From Polytrichum commune (Eukaryota > Streptophyta > Polytrichopsida > Polytrichales > Polytrichaceae), in NCBI GenBank assembly GCA_950295325.1, contig OX485806.1, forward strand, positions 22,322,001-22,382,000: a stretch of DNA of 60,000 nt, given 5' to 3'. Below are positions 49,425 through 60,000 of the stretch, piece by piece; within the stretch, counting starts at the first letter, position 1, and each line of letters begins with the position of its first letter. The position numbers and the translations under genes were made by a program. The notes beneath the pieces were generated by a model. That model was not told the origin of the DNA. It was given only the letters and a program-made list of their open reading frames with translations, and did not search any database.

Positions 49425-50020
49425 TGTGGATCAAAGAACAAACACTTAAAGCACGTATGTTGAAAAGAGATCGGAGTACACGCTCAAAATATGCTAACTT
49501 CTCTATGCTCAATAGTCAACATGATCGGGGAGGGGGGGGGGGGGGACGGGACATACACAAACACTTGATGAACACAATAATCTTCATTATTACAATTCAT
49601 AATATGAACTCCAAAAGTTACGAGGCAAATGGCTATGAGCACGATTTGGATATATGCTAATCAAGAGTACGATCTGGATGTTCCACTTTGGGAATTATTA
49701 TATACAACGAGTGCACCTCACATCCATCCCACGTAAAATAATAATAATAAAACTTAAAAAAACTTAACCCTATGTAATACAGGGGTTTGTTGACGACGCG
49801 TCTCAAATAACCTCGAATAGACTAATTAAGGGTCTTGAAAGTTCATTTCGGTGACAAATGAAGTTAAAAGAAGTAACTTATGAGTTGCATACTATTCAAG
49901 GGCTTTTATGTTGGATGAACGAGAGGTATGCTCGTACATGGTTATTGCCTCTCTCGCTTTCCATCTCACACTAATTGTGATGTGTTTCATATCCCTACAA
50001 GAAGGAGAAGAAGTGGGTGC
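49425..50020 (-). repeat. Inverted Rep-A copy, split by ~260 bp
   Basis: On the minus strand, CACACTAATTGTGATGTG-type and GAAGTGGGTGC-type sequence at 49950-50020 begins the repeat and 49425-49680 completes it (GAGCATATTTTGAGCGTGT, CACACCTAATCACATACCAC). The spacer 49685-49945 is unrelated and may be an insertion. A G14 run lies at 49532-49545. Confidence 0.55.
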
Positions 50021-51994
50021 AATGAGAAAAAGTATCCGAAATAACACACGTCTATCTTACTTTGACCGTAGCCCTCATCAATGCTAGGTTAGTTGATCCG
50101 TGCACCCGAATCCCTTCCATCTTTTTAGGCATTGGCTTCCCCAAGCAACTTATACGTTGACAAGTATGTTATGTTAGCTGCCCAAATAATTACGCCTTGT
50201 GCGGGCACTTCACATAGGGATTTGAGCACACCCGGTCTCTAAACACTAACACCGAGTATCCCAATTTAGTGTGTCTTACTATTCGTAGTTACGAAGCGTT
50301 TCAACTATTTAATGAGAATGTAATACTTTACCAAACAATGTTATGTATGCTCTATAATATCCAAATAACCTACACTCTAATATCCTTAATATCACGCTTT
50401 GTGGCAACCAAAGTGGACGTGACATTGAGGAGGTTTTCATTATTAGCTTGGATGCGTGAGAGTAGAGAGTTAGTGTAGCGTGTGACAATATGGAATAACA
50501 CCAAGTCGACATTGTAATAATGAAGATGTGATGTGTGCGAGCACGTGGTTTGAATTTCTTTAGTGGATTATTTCAATTTCAATGTGGAGCTTATTTTGTG
50601 GAATGTTGTTAGTCCCACAAAACAATGTTAGGAATTTGAATAATGTTATGCCCACAAACTATGATCACATTTTCATTCATGTTGCATGGATGATACAAAC
50701 TCATCCAAACCCATAATTTGCATTGATCGTATGTCCATCCGTGCTCAATCAAAATCCCTGAAGCATGTTCAAACCTCCACTAAACATTCCTATTCGTGTG
50801 GGTGGAAATTAGCATGAAAACAATTACCATGGGTCCAACACCCCGGGTCTTCTCTTGGGTCTTCATGAAGACTTCCAATAACATGATGAATATTAGTCTC
50901 ATGACAAAAATAACACAAAATAAAATTATTGTTTGTATTACTTTTCTTCAAAAAAAATTTGGGGCCATGCTAAATTCCTAGTAGACATATAACATGGGTT
51001 GAAAATTAATGTTGCCGACATTAATTATGCTTTTGATATTAGTGTGGGCTCTAAAACAATATTGTGGCACACATCAAAAGGACTTTTGACTGTAGTAGAA
51101 GATGTTCAAATGAAGTGGGTTAGGTTGCATCCAACATACACAAGCGACAAGGCGATGCACAATTATTGCATGTACAATAGGCATGTTACTAGTGCTTTGG
51201 TATAACAAATAGTTTGACATATGCCGCACCTTCATAGTAATATGGCGTCTTCTACAACTAACAATCTTGATTTATCAAAACACACAACATTGTCAAGCCC
51301 TTGTGGGAAGGATCCCCCTTATCAAGGAATATACTTGGTCTTCCTCCCAAGAATGATGAGCCACATTCCCAATAATGACGGTCCATTTCTACCGCGTTAG
51401 CATTCAATCTTGGAAACACAACTCATTCTTGTCATTTTGATAGAGCATTCTATTTAATAGGTATGTGAATGTGATAGATATATGAACTTCTCACTATCTT
51501 AACAATGTTACAAAGGCTCCAAAGTAATAGAGTCCAAAGGGATGCCAAGACCAAACAACACCTCTCGTCAAAGTGAATGAAAACTAGGTGAAAGCAATAT
51601 GAGTCATCTATATTCTAAAACACATGAATCGTCTATTGGGACAAGTTTGATATTGAAATCATCAATTGAAGTCTTTGATTTAGTTTAGAAACATGAAGAT
51701 GTTGGGTGATCATCGTGGTAGGAACCGATTTGTATGACTTACATTCAATGGACGAAAACCTTCTTATTTGCATGCATATACATAAATTTTCTTTGTTGCT
51801 ATAGATATCGGAGGCCTATTTATGCAACCTTTCTTTTCTCATATACATATGATATGCTATTCTCATATTTTTGTGTAATATACACAAGAAGTCATGGAAT
51901 ATATATCATAATTAATAATCACATCATACACCACTAAGTGTACAACTATTATCAAAAATCCTAGAGGAGTTTATTGGGACTTGGTGAGAATATA
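50021..51994. other. Intergenic, no gene seen
   Basis: Short open frames of up to 69 codons only; GTGGGCTCTAAAACAATATT near 51040 is of the GTGGGCC-type seen around 46.7 kb. Confidence 0.4.
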
Positions 51995-52400
51995 GTTCCT
52001 AACCTACAAGATAGATGTGCCTAATTTGGGTTACTTGTCTTAAACGGACACCTATATATCGAATGGTATGTTGTTGGGTGCGGCCCCAAAATAAAAATAA
52101 AAATACCAATTGACATAAGTTTAAAAGAAATTGGATTGCATGCTCAAAATTTGATAACCATTCTAAGTTCGGTAATTTATATTATTAGGGACCTATACGA
52201 CTATTTAATGACAACGAGGAACTTCACTTTGATAACGAATAAGATATTCATATGGGCTCTAAAAACTATGAGGAAAGTCGCTATGGCCTTAGTTTGGATT
52301 TGCTAGTTATTTCATACTCGTCATGTGTTTCATATTCCAGGAGAAGCGGGCTAGTCTAAAAAGGTATTTACTTAAGACCCATGTAAGGTAGATGGTGCTA
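51995..52400 (-). repeat. Inverted Rep-A copy
   Basis: Reverse complement shows TAGCCCGCTTCTCCTGGAAT, TATGAAACACATGACGAG, GAATATCTTATTCGTTATCA, AAATTTTGAGCATGCAATCC and CAACATACCATTCGATATATAGGTGTCC. Confidence 0.7.
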
Positions 52401-52928
52401 CAACCAACACTCCACCCAAAAACAACGCCTATAAACGCCTCCCAATCAACAACACGCTACTACCCTTGAATTGTTCCCCATGGAAAAGGAGTGCATGGGC
52501 CCACAAAGTGACATGTTTAGATGCCATTAATGGCCGCACCACATATTGGCCTCTACTACCTCCATAAAAGGCAAGTAATGGGCTCCACTCTATCTTGGTC
52601 AGCTCAAGATGGGTTCAAGGTGGTTTGTCGATGCCTATTCTATTCATCATGGCGCACACACAAGGGGGGGGGGAGAGAGAGAGAGAGAGATGCAAGCCCA
52701 AAATGCAAAGGAGGTAGGCCACAACGCCAAGGAGGTTAATTTTCTGGGCCAAGGGGATCAATAATGGGGATGCAAGGGGACGGTTCTACAACCGAATCGG
52801 GTGGCATCATGGAGGTGGCCATGTTGGATTCTAGACAATCGTATGGTGGTTGTAGGCAAGGAAGGTGGAGGTCCTCATCATGTGCAAGGTCATCATACAC
52901 GAGACCTATGGATCGGTATGAAAAACTA
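52401..52928. other. Intergenic, GA-rich microsatellite
   Basis: A G10 run (52664-52673) passes into (GA)n to 52690. No gene is recognised. Confidence 0.5.
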
Positions 52929-54225
52929 CAATCTAACCTTGATAATGTCACACCATCCGTTTCACCAAAAAGAGTGATATAAGCAAGGTGTGACATATTT
53001 GATAATGTCACATTTTGAAGATTTGTGCATAATGTGATATTATCAAAAAAATAGGTAGAAAATCGAAATAAAATTACAATGTAGAAAAGAAAATAACAAA
53101 TACGAGACTTCAATGTTTTTGAATGTAAACTCTAATTCAAAATTGTGAATAACAACAAGAGCACATCATAATGTGTCATTGAGATCAGGTAAAGACCTCT
53201 CACTAGAGACAAAGAAGCTTCTAATGTCACATTATTTTGTTGATGTTAAATGTGCAACACCAATTCTGATGAGTTTGTCATGGATTTTTTCCATTCCTAA
53301 CAACTCCATAGTGGTGAAAATATGAGAACCTTGGCTAGCCATAAAATTCAAAACATCTTTAGCATATTTTTGTGCATCACTTAAGTTCACTACTTTAGAC
53401 TCATCATCACTGCTATCAACAATCAATGGGTCTACTTCCATGGAATCAAGAACTTGTTCGCCATCTTGCACTAATTGCACAAGCTCTTCAATAGAATATT
53501 CCACCTCAAAATCATCTTCACCTTCCATGTTTATGTACTCCAAAGGACAAAGTTTTTCTACAAGCTTGCCTTCGACATCCAAACCCAAATTCAATGCGGC
53601 GATGAGATTGCCCAATTTCAAAGTTGCTTCCTCCATTTTTGGACTTCATACGTTCATCAAATTTGTTGATATCTACATTCCACTCTGTAGGCAATATGAC
53701 AGACTTTCTCCAACAATTTCTCATGGTTTGATCATCTAATTCATGCCATGCCGCCACACACCATAGCATAGCTTGAAATAGATCAACATTCAATTTCCCC
53801 AAATCTTCATTTGAGTTGTTATCAATTTGTTGCAAAGTCCAGGCAACAAGCTTGCGCTTATAGCACATTTTGAATGTTGCAATCACTCCTTCATCCAAAG
53901 GTTGAACAACTGAAGTCACATTTGGTGGAAGGAACAAGATAGTGATATGGGAGAGTACAAAAGCATTAAACCCATCTATGACTTTCTTGACCTCACCATA
54001 AATATCATGGCTACTGTAATCTGTCCATCCAACCACCACATACAATCCATCCATACTTGGTATTATCACATTTACACTACGGATTTTGGAAAAAAATAGT
54101 GACATTACCAAGAGTGATAGGGATAATAACGAGGGAGATATACACTATGAAAATCGGTTTCAAACTTTTAGGTGACAATATCAAGGTGTTCTATTAACAA
54201 GGGTGACATTATCAAGGTTAGACTG
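52929..54225 (-). mobile_element. pogo/Tigger-type transposon remnant, 1297 bp
   Basis: TIRs of at least 23 bp: CAATCTAACCTTGATAATGTCAC at the left against CAGTCTAACCTTGATAATGTCAC (inverse of the right end), flanked by TA on both sides (52927-52928, 54226-54227). Sub-terminal TGATAATGTCACATT-type repeats follow inside the left end. The transposase remnant on the minus strand keeps C-terminal DDE and tail regions. The family is different from the element at 5796-6427 (unrelated TIRs). Confidence 0.85.
53232..54111 (-). pseudogene. DDE transposase remnant of the pogo/Tigger element
   Basis: Two overlapping minus-strand frames (54111-53518 and 53636-53232) represent one gene with a frameshift near 53640, where ...DERMKSKN should continue as EEATLKLGN. 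FLPPNVTSVVQPLDEGVI with the third catalytic acid, a CYKRKLVAWTL segment and TMRNCWRKS are typical of the DDE_1 (pogo/Tigger/jerky) family, followed by an acidic tail (VDSSDDESKV). The N-terminal DNA-binding half is absent and the first catalytic Asp region is rearranged (GWTDYSSHDIYGE). Confidence 0.82.
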
Positions 54226-54227
54226 TA

Positions 54228-56224
54228 GTGGATTTGACTTTGAATATTCATAAAATAATCAACGGAGACTAAAAATAGATTATAAAAAGTTGTTATACTT
54301 GATTTAAGCCCTAAGGCTAGTATTACGAACATATCAACCACATAGCCATATATGTATATGTGCAATAGATTATAGAGTTGGTTTAAGCACCCTCTACCTT
54401 GCCTTACCTTAACAACAAGGGGGAGGGAGGGAGATTTCCGGTCCCGGCCACCACCCCCGTTGTTTGAGTGGATCGGGAATCTACAAAGGAACGAGTGTTT
54501 GAGAGTGGGAGGTTGTGGGTGGGGCTTGGAAAGAGTCTTTGTGGGAAGGCCCGTCCATCCTACGGTGTTTGAGGTCCCATCCCAAGCAACCAAGCGGCAC
54601 ACGCGAAAGGCCAACCAACTAGCGTGCATTATTTGAGGAGTCATTCACTTTTTCAGTTCAACCACTTCATTCCTCCAAAAAGAGAACAAAAAAGGTTACT
54701 TTAACTCTTTATTGCTCCCAGGTGGAGTCCAATGAACTTGGCACTTTCACATCACCCTTCATCAATGTTCAAGATTGAAGTCTTCAATGCCCTTCAAATG
54801 CGATTTTGAAGGGCCCTGCAAAACATACCTCTCTCAAAACGACCTTTCAAAACGCAATCTCAAATTGAAAATGAAGACGTCACTTGAAGTCTTCGATATA
54901 ATTTGCATGTGACAAGAACCAACAAGCATAGGGCATATTCACTACGTTGTATTGGAAACATGTATCGTATAATTCATGCAGTAGTTTAATATGAGTTTTG
55001 TATTCCATTTCTATACTCTTGGATTGATGTTTGGGATTTGAACCAACCTTTCAGTTGAAAGGCTGAAATTTGAGAGCCCTTCAAAATGAAACTCGTATGA
55101 GGGCTTCAATCTTGAACATTGCCCTTGATATTGACGACATTCGAGCTCATTATTGTAGACATTTGTTTTGATCGGCCACTTGTCTGCATGAGCCAACTTT
55201 GGAATGAAGGCGTGGGAGGAAAATTATCATCGTTCCAATTGAATTTGAAAAGATCCAACGGTCGCAAAGTTGAAGTTATTGAGTTGGAGCAGCTAGTGAA
55301 TGGATGTAGACCCTCGATTACAATATACACGCGTGTACAAAATTAGGAAATGCACATGTGAGGGTTTGAATTTGCAAGTTTAGAATACATATATGCCTCC
55401 TATTGAGGCGGTCAAAGTTCATTGACCGGATGATGGGTATCTCATATATTGAACTTGAATGCCATCTTTGGAGCATGTTTTGCTTCGGGTTGTTGCCCAA
55501 ACGGTTGGATGTAGGCTATTCTTACATGCTAAATTTTGGCATATTGGGTGTTTTATTAATATAGCACCCCAACTAGTAAATATTTTAGAAAAATAGAAAA
55601 AAACACATTGATATACATGTCACCAACACCAAGTACTTTGGTGTTGTGAATGTTTCAAGACACAATGGAAGCCTCCCCAATTATGACAAAAAGCTTCAAG
55701 CTTTCTTCACACATGCCACAAACTAATAAGAGCATTGTGTGCAGAAGTTCAAGCGAAATGCACACAACAACAAAATGACACCTCGTTCTCCCCGCACAAT
55801 AAAACACAAGTACACAACAAAATGAAACAACACCAAAAAAAAACAGAAGGAAATGTGAGTGACCTTCCCACACGATGTAGTACGATCGCACACAAAGCAA
55901 ACATATGCATTAAATAAACAAATATGCCTTGATGTTCAACCAGAAAGCAACGCAACAATAATGAAAGCAAAAAATCCTACACCTGCTCTACAACCAATCA
56001 CAATTGTGACCACTTGCAAAACAACAACAACAACAAAAAATTAGAACTTTGTGCACACGACTGAATGAAGTGTTGTGTGCATGATTTGTGCACATACATG
56101 AGCATGCCATTCCATCACTTTGCCATTGCATAGATTGCAAAAGTCACAACATGCCTAAACCAAGTAATCCATTGAACCGATGAAGCCCGAGTTACCTTGG
56201 GCAGAGTCCCTAAGTAGAGAGGCC
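54228..56224. other. Intergenic, no gene seen
   Basis: A GC-richer patch (about 54400-54640) gives a 158-codon minus-strand frame without recognisable domains. GAAGTCTTCAATGCCCTTC and related strings near 54780-54900 and 55085-55125 (inverted) look like a decayed inverted repeat. CAACAACAACAACAA near 56020. Confidence 0.4.
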
Positions 56225-56330
56225 TTCGCAACCAAAGACAAGGCTGGGGTGAACCAACCCGTACATTGGTTCCTTGGAGGCAGGGGTTTAGGCATCCAAC
56301 AAGGAACGAGTGTATGGCTTGGTTTGCCCA
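56225..56330 (+). repeat. Repeat copy equivalent to the empty target site of transposon copy 2
   Basis: GAACCAACCCGTACATTGGT, TCCTTGGAGGCAGGGGTTTAG and then CATCCAACAAGGAACGAGTG match both flanks of the element at 12514-13229; GGGTTTAG is present once here (56284-56291) and twice there. Confidence 0.85.
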
Positions 56331-56706
56331 AATCCAAAGACAACATGCCACCTCCACCAATCTCATTGTCAACGGGAATGGATGGGAGGTGGCCATTTAG
56401 TCATGGCTTCGTGCCCAAGTGGATTTCACACAAAAATTAAACCCCCCACCCCACGCACCCAATCGCATGGTTGGCCCTCAAGGGTCCATCCGGCATAGCC
56501 ACCACCCTATTGCTCCTAAACATGCCTCACTTATTTTTACAACGGGCAACACCCACAAGCTAAATAATAAACAATGAATAGTAATAATAATAAACTTTCT
56601 CTTTGCTCAAGTACTATCGACCTTCTACAAAGATCATAATCACCTCGGAGCATCATTTTCCTTTATGTCGTTTCAAAATTTAATTGAACTCATAGCACTG
56701 TTAAGC

Positions 56707-56801
56707 AATGTGCATTCATTCATGTGAGCCCTAAGAATATAACCATGGGATGGGGCATCCCATGGTTATATCCTCAAGGTCCATATGAACAGATGCACAT
56801 T
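56707..56801. repeat. 95-nt near-perfect hairpin with 3-nt loop
   Basis: Arms 56707-56752 and 56756-56801 are inverse copies with nine differences in 46 positions, and the inner 16 bases (ATATAACCATGGGATG) match perfectly. A minus-strand transcript would turn six of the nine into G:U pairs. It could be a small fold-back transposon or a microRNA-like precursor. Confidence 0.7.
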
Positions 56802-57495
56802 ACTCAATAATGTTATGCTTGAACCTATCTCTTCTTGAAATATATAAGCATCACCATGCCAAGTGCGAGACTCGGATGATGAGGCGAGGTGGTGATTTAG
56901 AACACTCTACCGACAAGAGATAACCGTTCATGTCACCAGGGGTCAATGTAGGTTTAAAGAAGGTTTGTGGCACAAACAATCTCTACCATTGGTTTCTAAT
57001 TCTTGGTAGGGGAAAAGTGTTCCATCATTAAATATCTAAAATGTGGATTATTATGGCATAGAGTACTTAGAAGTAGTAAGAGCCCTTTGTGATTTCGGGT
57101 TAAAAACATCGTGTGTTCGAGCATAAATATCCAAAATATGGATTGTTATGGCATAAAGTACTTATAGGTCTTAGAGCCCTTTGCGGTTTTGTGTTGCTAT
57201 ACCTCCAAGTTCTTGCAACAATATGAAGACCAACATTTTTTTTGTTTCTTTGCTTACCATTTCTTGCAACAAAGCGTTGCATTTCAACAATGGGTCTCAT
57301 CTTTGAAGACGAGCAATGGCTTCAATAAGGAACAAGAACAAAATAAGAGGTGGATTCAATCCAACCAATTGTAAATGGGGCAACTTCATTGTCCATTGTT
57401 CCTTCCCTACGACTATCGCCCCTCGTGTGTTGTGACAATGATCATCTTATCAACAAAGTGGAAAAAATGGTAAGGTCGTTCGTGGAGCACTCTTA

Positions 57496-58962
57496 GGACC
57501 AAGTTCCATGTACCGGTCCCGGTCTGTTTTTTTTTTAATAAATGGGTGGGCTGATGAAAAGAGGGTGGTGCCATGTGCCCATCCCTCTCACCCAAGGACC
57601 GGTACCCCCCATGGATGGGTGTCCCATATTTTGTGTTGTGCAAGAACGGGTGCCAAAGGACCGGCGGTCCTAACGGTCACAAGAAGGACATGTGCCAATT
57701 AGAAAGCTCCTGTGACCAGATCGGCCAGCCACCTAGGGTACACCCTTGGGTACTAAAGGCCACTTTGTTCTTCAATTCCTTTCTTTTGAGGAGTCTTCAT
57801 AGGGTACGTGTATTTTATGATGTTTTTAGAATGTAGATCTTAACTATATATATATATATGAGGCAAATAAACCAAAGGAAACACTCATGAAGTATTTAAA
57901 AGACTATTTTGGTATCATTTAGGTGTCACAGTTAAGTTTTATTAAACAAACACATGATTATTTCACTTTATGTAGTGGTTACATTGACAATTAGATTATC
58001 AATTAGGGGTATAAACTTAAAAAAATATCTATGTATCAGTACATGCAATGTTGACAACCACTCACCTCACTCTAAACAACAATCCGGCAGCGAGTAGGTC
58101 ATTTACTCACCAAAACCGGGGGCACTTGAGTATAGTCCATACTCTTGCATTTAATTTTTTTTAAATTAGTGTAACTTGAAATTTACAATGTAGTCAACAT
58201 TAATCAAAATTGTCGACATTCTTAGATTAATTATGATTTTAAATTAGATTGTCATGCTATAGCCTTTTACCCAATCTTGGCCAAAGTAATCAGAATATTC
58301 ATGAATTGTGTCAATAAGCTAAACCACGTATTGACAATCACATGAGGAAGCTCTGCTCTGTAATAATTCAATTCTTCTACGAGGCAAACCCTAAATCATG
58401 CAACAAACCATGCAAACGCATGTTATTTTTGCAAATCTATTAACGCAAAAATAATGAACTATGTGCTTTTACTTTAAATTCGTTCTGGACTACCGTTATC
58501 TTAATTCTAGTCAATATGTACTAATGATGGCCCATGTTACGTGTCGGGTTTGATGAAAAAAATGTATGAAAAATCACTTATAAACAATGTACAATGATGA
58601 TTTCAACTAAAAATTTATAATATACACAAATATTTACATATTTCCATAGATGACAGTAGTACCAACCTATGCATATCAACAACACATAATTTGGAATTCA
58701 TTCAATAAATGTATGGAAATTGATGTGCAAATCAAATATGAAAAGTTAAATGATGATGACCTCCATTGCCGGTGACTTTCATAAAGTGTCATGTCTTATC
58801 ACTCACCAAATTTAGTTAAAATGTAGGAAATTGAAATAAACCGGCACCCCATATAGAAGTACCCCTCCATAAAATGGGTGACATCACCCATTTTTTGGAT
58901 GATGTCACCCGTTTCTCACTCATTTAAAAAACGGACCGGGACTGGTACATGGAACTTGGCCC
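57496..58962. mobile_element. PIF/Harbinger (Tourist-like) non-autonomous element, 1467 bp
   Basis: The left end GGACCAAGTTCCATGTACCG and the inverse of the right end GGGCCAAGTTCCATGTACCA form TIRs of about 36 bp, continuing CGGTCCCGGTCTG / AGTCCCGGTCCG then T-runs. The 3-bp duplication TTA flanks it (57493-57495, 58963-58965), as expected for PIF/Harbinger. It encodes no transposase that I can see. A (TA)n run is at 57845-57859. Confidence 0.82.
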
Positions 58963-58965
58963 TTA

Positions 58966-60000
58966 GTCCTTAGAGATAAAAAATTATAGTGTTTTTAGTT
59001 CAAAGACATGGTTGAAGAAATATGAAATGTATGATTATTTCCTAAGATAGGATGGGTGAAAAGATGATGTTGTAGGGAAATTGGTAGGTCAAAGCTAAGC
59101 ATTAGATATTGGTTAGGCATGGATGGAAGAATTGTGTTGGATAAAAAATTCAAACATAATAGTATCATGTTTCGTACACTTTCGTGTTGAGTTTGATTTG
59201 TGCCATTAGATGTTGATTGGGTTCACAAGGAATCGTTTTGCAACTCATCAATGACTAAGATTTGTGGCTTGTTTTTGGATGAGGTTTGTGATGCTCGATT
59301 TGTTTCGAGAGGGTTTCATGATTAAAATCGTGTGTACACATGTAAAGTTGTATGGCATGTAAAAGGTTTGGCCTTTTGTAAATATGTGAGTATTTCTTAA
59401 TTGTGATCTAGAGTCTCCATTGTGATATTGTCCAATTTTCATGTGTTGAATCGTGAGTGGATCTAATGCTCTAATCTTATTGTCTAGTTGATTTTCTTTT
59501 TGGTTGTTGTTGCATTTGCAAGGGCTATGAAATGACTTTTGCGTTTGTAAGCAATGCCTTGAAAAGATTATATCACTCAAGAGAAAATCAAGGACAAATA
59601 TAAGGGATTTTCTTTTATAATTGCCAAGGGATGGACATTGATACAATATAAGGGTGATGAAATTTGACAAAGACAACTCTAATAGCCCTCCTTCAAAGAC
59701 CCAACTTTTGCAAGTGATATTTGAACATGAGATGAGTGATCCACTAGAGCATCATCAAATTCCTTGGTACCCACAACGTTTGAGATGACCAATTGACCCA
59801 ATTGGCCCTAGATTGTTTGGACCGCAACAAGTTACATTACCATGGCTTGGTAGAGAATGACACACACTCCACTTGCAAGGTGGACATGAGTCCCAACTAT
59901 ACATGAGGACTTTAAAGGAGAGTTAACAAAACTTAAGTTTGGCATGAAAGACAAAGAAGTCAAAGTGTTCTCTCATACTTACAACTTGTTGGTGTAATAC
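58966..60000. other. Intergenic to window end; possible decayed retroelement at the end
   Basis: A 142-codon minus-strand frame (59248-59676) is AT-rich and unconvincing. About 59700-60000 can be read in plus-strand pieces (MSDPLEHHQIPWYPQR) that might be gag-like debris but cannot be assigned. Confidence 0.3.

Noticed and set aside
54168-54644. 158-codon minus-strand ORF
   Set aside because: Partly overlaps the pogo element end, low-complexity start, no recognised domain, no splice context.
59248-59676. 142-codon minus-strand ORF near the window end
   Set aside because: AT-rich, Asn/Lys/Ile-heavy, with no domain or neighbouring exons; probably chance.

Overview
This is nuclear DNA of a land plant. 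The evidence is: spliced genes with GT-AG introns, a eukaryotic tRNA-Leu with no encoded CCA, plant-type Ty1/copia and Ty3/gypsy LTR retrotransposons, and two low-copy genes from families well known in plants (a PQQ-repeat polyvinylalcohol-dehydrogenase-like protein and a GH5/fascin-type glucan 1,3-beta-glucosidase). The window is AT-rich, gene-poor and full of transposons, as in a large repeat-rich genome. The species cannot be named from the sequence.

Layout. 1-3.6 kb: the last three exons of a PQQ-repeat gene (+); its 5' end lies outside the window. 5.8-6.4 kb: a pogo/Tigger-type DNA transposon that lost its catalytic core. 7.15-7.38 kb: a tRNA-derived SINE-like head. 7.83-8.51 kb: a GC-richer single-exon gene (-) for a 226-aa protein I do not recognise, with an N-myristoylation-like N-terminus. 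9.67-10.38 and 12.51-13.23 kb: two inverted copies of a ~715-bp transposon with 14-bp TIRs and perfect 8-bp target duplications; both keep an 87-codon ORF. 13.74-30.42 kb: a copia element with identical LTRs, whose gag is split by a complete gypsy element (14.25-25.71 kb) with near-identical 2148-bp LTRs. 35.1 kb: tRNA-Leu(AAG). 35.7-42.5 kb: a complete nine-exon GH5 gene (-), whose introns hold copies of a dispersed repeat and one GC-AG intron. 42.6-60 kb: no convincing host gene, but a second pogo/Tigger remnant (52.9-54.2 kb), a PIF/Harbinger-like element (57.5-59.0 kb), several long palindromes and more dispersed repeats.

Both retrotransposons look very recent by LTR identity, yet each carries a change at a catalytic position or a stop codon: RT YxDD-type Asp to Val in the gypsy element; integrase Glu to Lys and an in-frame TAG in the copia element. 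As read, neither could move itself. The host genes do not form a pathway with one another; both larger ones look like secreted or cell-wall proteins.

At least ten copies of one undescribed ~350-bp dispersed repeat (called Rep-A here) lie between 9 and 52 kb, three of them inside GH5 introns. Further low-copy repeat families (Rep-B, Rep-C, Rep-E) are marked. All repeat calls are by eye, so copy borders are approximate unless TSDs or LTR ends are given.
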